From assembly GCA_025928125.1 (NCBI GenBank), contig JAICKD010000076.1, forward strand, positions 1-9,408: DNA of 9,408 nucleotides, given 5' to 3'. Below the pieces are notes generated by a model. That model did no database searches. It was not told where the DNA came from and worked only from the letters and a program-made list of their open reading frames with translations. The first letter of the stretch is position 1, and each line of letters begins with the position of its first letter. This DNA is from Ktedonobacterales bacterium. GTDB lineage: Bacteria > Chloroflexota > Ktedonobacteria > Ktedonobacterales > JADMIN01. Shown piece by piece: positions 5,294-9,408 of this stretch. The position numbers and the translations under genes were made by a program.

Positions 5294-7963
5294 ATGTCAT
5301 CCACGATCTCACACCTCCGCGTGACACGCCGCAAACTGCGCAACGGCACGATCCGCTATCGTTATATGCTGGGCGATCTCCCCGACGCGCCATACTACGA
5401 CCAGACGCGTAACCAGCAGTCGCGCGCTGAACTGGAAAGCCATCTGCGCAACGCCGCCGAGACGTTGGGCCAGTCGCACGACGCTAGCCCCCGCATCGCC
5501 GGAGAACTCACCTTCGCCGACCTCGGCGAGATGCTTGGGCGCAACTATCTGCCTCCCCAGGTGGTCACGTATCTCTTCGGCGCCACTGACCCTCTGATCA
5601 TTGAGACCGACGACCCAGAATTCCCGTGGGATATCGTCCGCTTCCAGGGGCAAACGCTTGCCGCATACCGCCCCATCGGCCGGACCGTTCCTCGCCTTCG
5701 GACAATACCAGCGGGCATAAAGCACTGGGGGCAGCAGCGCCGTGCGTTGCTCATCGGCGATTCTCTCTCCAATTCACCCGACGCGGCGCGCGAGGTTGAC
5801 GAGCTGACGGTAGCGCTCGAACGCTATCACGACCGCTACGAAACGACGCCATTGCTCGGCGGCGACGCGACGAAGCATGCCATCAGCTCGGCGCTCCAGC
5901 ATGGGGTTGAGTTCCTGCACGTGGCTGGTCATGTCACCTACGACAAGGTGAGGCGCAACGACAGCGCGATTACCTGCGCCAGCGCTATGCCATCAGGTGA
6001 GCCATTCACTGCCGATGAGATTCGCTCGCTCCAATGTACCTATGCCTTTGTCTTCATCGACGGCTGCAATGGCGGCCGGGCGGCGCAAAACTCAGGCATT
6101 CGGGCCGACGATCCGGCGCGCGCAGGAATCGATGAGATCGCGGATTACCTGCTCTCCGCGGGCGGGCGCGATGTAGAAGGTCTGGCGATCCCATTTCTCG
6201 AAGGAGGCGCAAGCATCTTCATCAGCACGCTCTGGCGTGTGCGCGATGCCGCCGCCTACGCCTTCGCTCACGCATTCTACCAGCAGGCGCTGCAAGGCAT
6301 GGCCATTGGCGAGGCGCTACGCCGGGTCAAAGCCTCCTGGCTTCATGACCGTCCCGGCGACCCCTCCTGGGCGGCATACGTCCTGTATGGCAATCCGCTT
6401 CATACCCTGGACACCATCCGCGACCCCAGCCAGCTTGACCAACCACCGACGCATGCGCCTGGGCATTACAGGATGCCCTCCATTCCATCCGTGGGTTCGA
6501 TGGCTGCCGGGGTTTTCCGCAATCCGCGGACCGAACAATTCTTCCGTCGCTTTGAGCCTGATCCAGAGATCACCCTGAGTGAGCATGCCCGGCAAATTCT
6601 CGAAGAAACGCTCAACTGGGTCGATAAGACGGGGTGGCGCATGATCACTCGCCTTGACCTGCTCGTCGGGATGGCGCGCGTACATGGCGGTATGGTGGAA
6701 CGCGGTCTCACCGCCCTCGGCTCTTCGACGCAGGACCTCTGCGAGCTCAACATCGAAATGTTCGGTAAGAGCAACCAGCGCGCCGAACAGCCCTATGTCT
6801 CGCCAGGTGTCTATGCGGCGCTGATGCGCGCCGTTGACATGTGCGTGAAGCGAGGCGCGACAATCGTCAGCGACGATGACATGGTCGCTGCCCTGCTCGA
6901 TCTATCACCCAGTGGAAGCCTGCAAGATGTTTTCCAGATCTTGCGGCTCGACGATGGCAAAACGCTGCTCGCCGCCGCCAGGGGCGAGATTTCAGCCGAC
7001 AATGTGCCACAGCGGCAAGCGCCACGCCTCAGCTCTGCCCGACTCCTACGCACTCCCCGTGGAAACGCCAAGCTTGACGCGACCCCACGTAATCTGCTGC
7101 GCGACCTGCGGGCCGAGATCAACAACGCTCATCGCCTGGGCGCCATCCCGGCGTTTGTGGGGCGCGAGACCGAGCTATTCGAAGTGCTTCGCACGCTTGC
7201 CAGCGCCGACGATGTTCCGCATGTCGTCATTCACGGCGCGCCTGGCGCGGGCAGTCGCTCGCTTGCCTATCATCTGGCGGTGCGGCTCGTGCTCCAGCCC
7301 GACGCCTCAGATACAGCCGCCATCGCGCATTGGGATCTCGCCGCGCTCCGGCTGACACGCGAGTCTAGCAAGGTGAGTGAATGGCTGCCGGACGAGGTCA
7401 GCCAGCTGCGTAACCCAACCATCATCCTGCTCGAAGACCTGCCGACGCTGCTCTCCTTCGACGGCGTCGCCGAGACGATCCAACAGATGCAGCGGCATCC
7501 AAGTCTCCGCCTGCTCGCCACTGCCCATACTGAGGAGTATCGCCGGGTCCGCCGCGAGTTCCCCGCGATTGCCGATACGTTGACGCCAACCCTCATCGAG
7601 CCGCCACGCGACGAAGAGGCGCTCCGTATGGTCGCCGCGCACCTGCCCCATCTGCAGGGTCACTACCAGGTGCGGATCGCGTCCGAGGCTCCGCGCATGG
7701 CCGTGGAGCTGTGGCGCGCAGAATCACCGCTGGCGCTTCCCGGGGCTGCGCTCGCCCGGCTCGAACGCGCCTGCGCGCGCAAGGTCAACCAGATCGATGG
7801 CAGGGTGATGGACAATAGCGATACCGGCGACACTGGTTGGGGTGACCATATCGAGATGCTCGCGCCACCGCAGGCAATCGGACACGGAGGCGCGCTAGAG
7901 ACCCGCCCATCCGGCGCCACCCCGACGGTTACCGGGCAGGATGTTCGCGAGGCCAACGCCTAG
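5294..7963 (+). CDS. CHAT protease fused to Clp_N-like repeats and a degenerate Clp AAA+ domain
   Basis: An 889-residue protein. Residues of about 70-371 form a CHAT (caspase HetF-associated with TPRs) domain: FPWDIV at 110-115, the histidine motif HVAGH with H213, the cysteine motif FIDGCNGG with C258, then EGGASIFISTLW and a closing WAAYVLYGNP near 360-368. This predicts a caspase-like cysteine endopeptidase with an intact dyad. A proline-rich linker follows. Residues of about 427-491 (LSEHARQILEETLNWV) and 501-565 (YVSPGVYAALMRAVDMC) resemble the two Clp_N repeats. Residues of about 598-830 follow Clp NBD1 order: LLRDLR, FVGRETEL, a Walker A relic GAPGAGSRS (648-656), ILLEDLPTLL (711-720), ATAHTEEYRR, and IEPPRDEEA. 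The Walker A lysine is S654, Walker B DE is E714-D715, and the ALERR arginine fingers are missing (FPAIADTL from 756). It is therefore probably a pseudo-ATPase. The last 55 or so residues look disordered. The domain order suggests a protease that borrows Hsp100 parts for substrate binding or assembly with the Clp gene 35 bases downstream. Confidence 0.88.
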   Translation: MSSTISHLRVTRRKLRNGTIRYRYMLGDLPDAPYYDQTRNQQSRAELESHLRNAAETLGQSHDASPRIAGELTFADLGEMLGRNYLPPQVVTYLFGATDPLIIETDDPEFPWDIVRFQGQTLAAYRPIGRTVPRLRTIPAGIKHWGQQRRALLIGDSLSNSPDAAREVDELTVALERYHDRYETTPLLGGDATKHAISSALQHGVEFLHVAGHVTYDKVRRNDSAITCASAMPSGEPFTADEIRSLQCTYAFVFIDGCNGGRAAQNSGIRADDPARAGIDEIADYLLSAGGRDVEGLAIPFLEGGASIFISTLWRVRDAAAYAFAHAFYQQALQGMAIGEALRRVKASWLHDRPGDPSWAAYVLYGNPLHTLDTIRDPSQLDQPPTHAPGHYRMPSIPSVGSMAAGVFRNPRTEQFFRRFEPDPEITLSEHARQILEETLNWVDKTGWRMITRLDLLVGMARVHGGMVERGLTALGSSTQDLCELNIEMFGKSNQRAEQPYVSPGVYAALMRAVDMCVKRGATIVSDDDMVAALLDLSPSGSLQDVFQILRLDDGKTLLAAARGEISADNVPQRQAPRLSSARLLRTPRGNAKLDATPRNLLRDLRAEINNAHRLGAIPAFVGRETELFEVLRTLASADDVPHVVIHGAPGAGSRSLAYHLAVRLVLQPDASDTAAIAHWDLAALRLTRESSKVSEWLPDEVSQLRNPTIILLEDLPTLLSFDGVAETIQQMQRHPSLRLLATAHTEEYRRVRREFPAIADTLTPTLIEPPRDEEALRMVAAHLPHLQGHYQVRIASEAPRMAVELWRAESPLALPGAALARLERACARKVNQIDGRVMDNSDTGDTGWGDHIEMLAPPQAIGHGGALETRPSGATPTVTGQDVREANA

Positions 7964-7985
7964 CGTCGTGATGTGATAGTTCCCT

Positions 7986-7992
7986 GGGAGGG
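7986..7992 (+). promoter_or_regulatory. Ribosome binding site of the Clp ATPase gene
   Basis: GGGAGGG lies 6 bases before the ATG at 7999. It supports that start, which gives a Clp_N-like repeat within the first 70 residues. Confidence 0.65.
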
Positions 7993-7998
7993 CAGATA

Positions 7999-9408
7999 AT
8001 GGCCGCATCCACCGCGATCTATCTTCGCAAGCCCATCGGCGTCGCGCTCGTATCCGCGGCGGTGCTCGACGCGCAGCGCATCTTTCACGAATATCTCGGC
8101 ACTGAGCACCTCATGATGGCGCTGTCACGCAGCGTCGATGGCTACACCGCGCGTCTGCTCCAGAGCCTGGATATCGAGCCTGAGAACCTGCGAGCGGCGC
8201 TGCGGGCGGCAGCAATGCGCGGCGACCCGGCCGACTTCGCTGGGTTTCGCGGGATTATCACACCACGTCTGCGCGTGACGTTGCTCGCGGCGCAGGCGGA
8301 GCGTCACACTGCGACCGGCGGCGTCTCATCCGAGGAGATGCAGGCCGATAACGCCGATATCGCCCATGTTGGCGTACCTGAGCCATCGACTCCCAGGCAA
8401 CGCTTGCGGGACATCGACCATCCCAGCCACTTCATCGAACTGATCGAAGCGACCGCTGACAATGGCGCGGCGCTGGGCGAGAAAGAGCTTCTGCTCGCGG
8501 TATTGGGCGCTGGCCCAGGGATCGCCGTGCGCACCCTGTTGTCCTCGCTATCTTCCGGCGCGTTCGGCGGGCGTTCGCTCGCCGAGGTGATCGCCGATGT
8601 GCGTGACGATACTGGGCCTGAGGCATCTTCCCTTGATTTGAGCAGTTTCCAGATGCTATTTGGACGGAGGCGCATGATGCCACAGCCCCAGGACGAGCCG
8701 CAGACCGACACACCGCTCTTGAATCGCTTCGGCCGCGACCTCACCAGCCTGGCGCGGCAAGGCAAGCTGCCCGAGTTTTTCGGCCGGAAGGATATCCTTG
8801 CCGAGATTGGGCGGACGCTCTCGCAGCTTGAGCGCAATGTGCCTGTCCTCGTCGGCGAGCCTGGCGTGGGCAAGACCGCCATCGTCGAGGGGTTCGCCGC
8901 GCGCCTGGCCGACGAAGATAACCGCCAAGTCGTCCAGCAACTGCGGGGCAAGCGCATCGTCGAGCTACAGATGTCGGGCATTGTCGCCGGAACCACGCTA
9001 CACGGCGAGTTTGAGGAGCGCCTTCATGGCATTTTGCGTGAGTGCGAGGCGCATCCCGAGGTCATTCTCTTCATCGACGAGATTCATACGCTGGTCGGAG
9101 CGGGCCATGGGGCCAGCGCGCAGGATGCCGCACAGATCCTCAAGCCCGCACTTGGCAGAGGCGATCTGAATGTCATCGGCGCAACCACCCAGGCTGACTA
9201 TCAACGCTACATTATGCGCGACGCCGCCCTCGAGCGCCGCCTGCAAATGATCCGGGTCGAGGAGCCGTCGCCGCAGGAAGCCGAAGACTTACTGCGTGAC
9301 GTCGGCCCGCGCTTCGAGGAGTCGCAGGGGGTCCGTATCGCGCCGCCAACCTATCGCGCCGCCGTCGAGCTTTCCATTCGCCACTTTCCAGACCGCCGCC
9401 TCCCGGCG
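7999..9408 (+). CDS. Clp/Hsp100 family AAA+ ATPase, N-terminal part (cut by the window end)
   Basis: The frame is open from the ATG at 7999 to the window edge, 470 codons, with no stop; family members usually have about 800-860 residues, so roughly half is missing. It should be a hexameric ATP-driven unfoldase. The first 70 residues resemble one Clp_N repeat (FHEYLGTEHLMMAL, then ARLLQSLDIEPENLRAAL). A second, interrupted repeat extends to about 205. LLNRFGRDLTSLARQGKL and FFGR (260-263) open NBD1. Walker A is GEPGVGKT with K292, Walker B is LFIDEIHTL with D360-E361, sensor 1 is in GATT (394-397), and the arginine fingers are R413-R414 in ALERR, so NBD1 looks active. Two oddities: NBD1 begins some 75 residues later than in typical ClpB or ClpC, and the pore loop reads AGTTLHGEFEERL, with L334 where a tyrosine normally grips substrate. 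ClpC, ClpB and ClpV-like identities cannot be separated without the middle domain, NBD2 and any ClpP-binding loop, so no gene symbol is given. Confidence 0.9.
   Translation, partial: MAASTAIYLRKPIGVALVSAAVLDAQRIFHEYLGTEHLMMALSRSVDGYTARLLQSLDIEPENLRAALRAAAMRGDPADFAGFRGIITPRLRVTLLAAQAERHTATGGVSSEEMQADNADIAHVGVPEPSTPRQRLRDIDHPSHFIELIEATADNGAALGEKELLLAVLGAGPGIAVRTLLSSLSSGAFGGRSLAEVIADVRDDTGPEASSLDLSSFQMLFGRRRMMPQPQDEPQTDTPLLNRFGRDLTSLARQGKLPEFFGRKDILAEIGRTLSQLERNVPVLVGEPGVGKTAIVEGFAARLADEDNRQVVQQLRGKRIVELQMSGIVAGTTLHGEFEERLHGILRECEAHPEVILFIDEIHTLVGAGHGASAQDAAQILKPALGRGDLNVIGATTQADYQRYIMRDAALERRLQMIRVEEPSPQEAEDLLRDVGPRFEESQGVRIAPPTYRAAVELSIRHFPDRRLPA

Noticed and set aside
8304..8996. Antisense reading frame of 230 residues opposite the Clp gene
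   Set aside because: It is Ser/Arg/Pro-rich without domains and overlaps the Clp_N region and Walker A of the real gene, so it is a shadow frame.
193..9408. Type VI secretion post-translational module (PpkA kinase, Fha, ClpV)
   Set aside because: Kinase plus Clp recalls it, but no sheath, tube, baseplate, FHA or membrane-complex gene is present, and the CHAT fusion is foreign to that pathway. The ClpV question stays open only because NBD2 is outside the window.
1..9408. CRISPR array, tRNA, rRNA, insertion sequence or attachment sites
   Set aside because: No regularly spaced repeats, RNA gene signatures, transposase motifs or terminal inverted repeats were seen; essentially the whole window is coding.

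Overview
This is a GC-rich window packed with genes on the + strand. It looks like one operon of a bacterium rich in signalling and CHAT-protease genes. Chloroflexota is my best guess, from the kinase-TPR and CHAT styles, but this is a weak inference: the window has no rRNA, housekeeping gene or other phylogenetic marker. The genes are separated by gaps of only 35-83 bases and most have a clear AGGAG-type ribosome binding site.

Layout: (1) positions 2-109 hold the last 35 codons of an upstream gene of unknown function. (2) Positions 193-1848, 1903-3546 and 3601-5256 hold three tandem paralogous Hanks-type Ser/Thr kinases of 551, 547 and 551 residues, each followed by a TPR-like helical C-terminus. 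All keep a full catalytic set at the same residue numbers (K46, E66, D148, D166). All share an unusually long activation segment with a conserved Arg/Thr motif and an insertion just before HRD. (3) Positions 5294-7963 encode an 889-residue fusion: a CHAT cysteine protease domain with an H213/C258 dyad, then a Clp_N-like double repeat, then a domain that aligns along its length with the first AAA+ domain of Hsp100/Clp unfoldases but has lost the Walker A lysine, the normal Walker B order and the arginine fingers. (4) From 7999 to the window edge runs a Clp/Hsp100 ATPase with an enlarged, divergent N-terminal region and an intact first AAA+ domain. It is cut off by the end of the window.

Working together (inference): the kinases would sense and relay a signal, possibly through their activation-loop motif and TPR surfaces. 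The CHAT fusion would be the proteolytic effector. Its Clp_N and pseudo-AAA parts look derived from an Hsp100 protein, so it may dock on or co-assemble with the neighbouring active Clp ATPase. In that case the CHAT protease would take the role that ClpP plays in a normal Clp machine. I do not recognise this arrangement as a described system. It resembles in spirit the NTPase-, kinase- and CHAT-containing conflict or regulated-death loci of multicellular bacteria.
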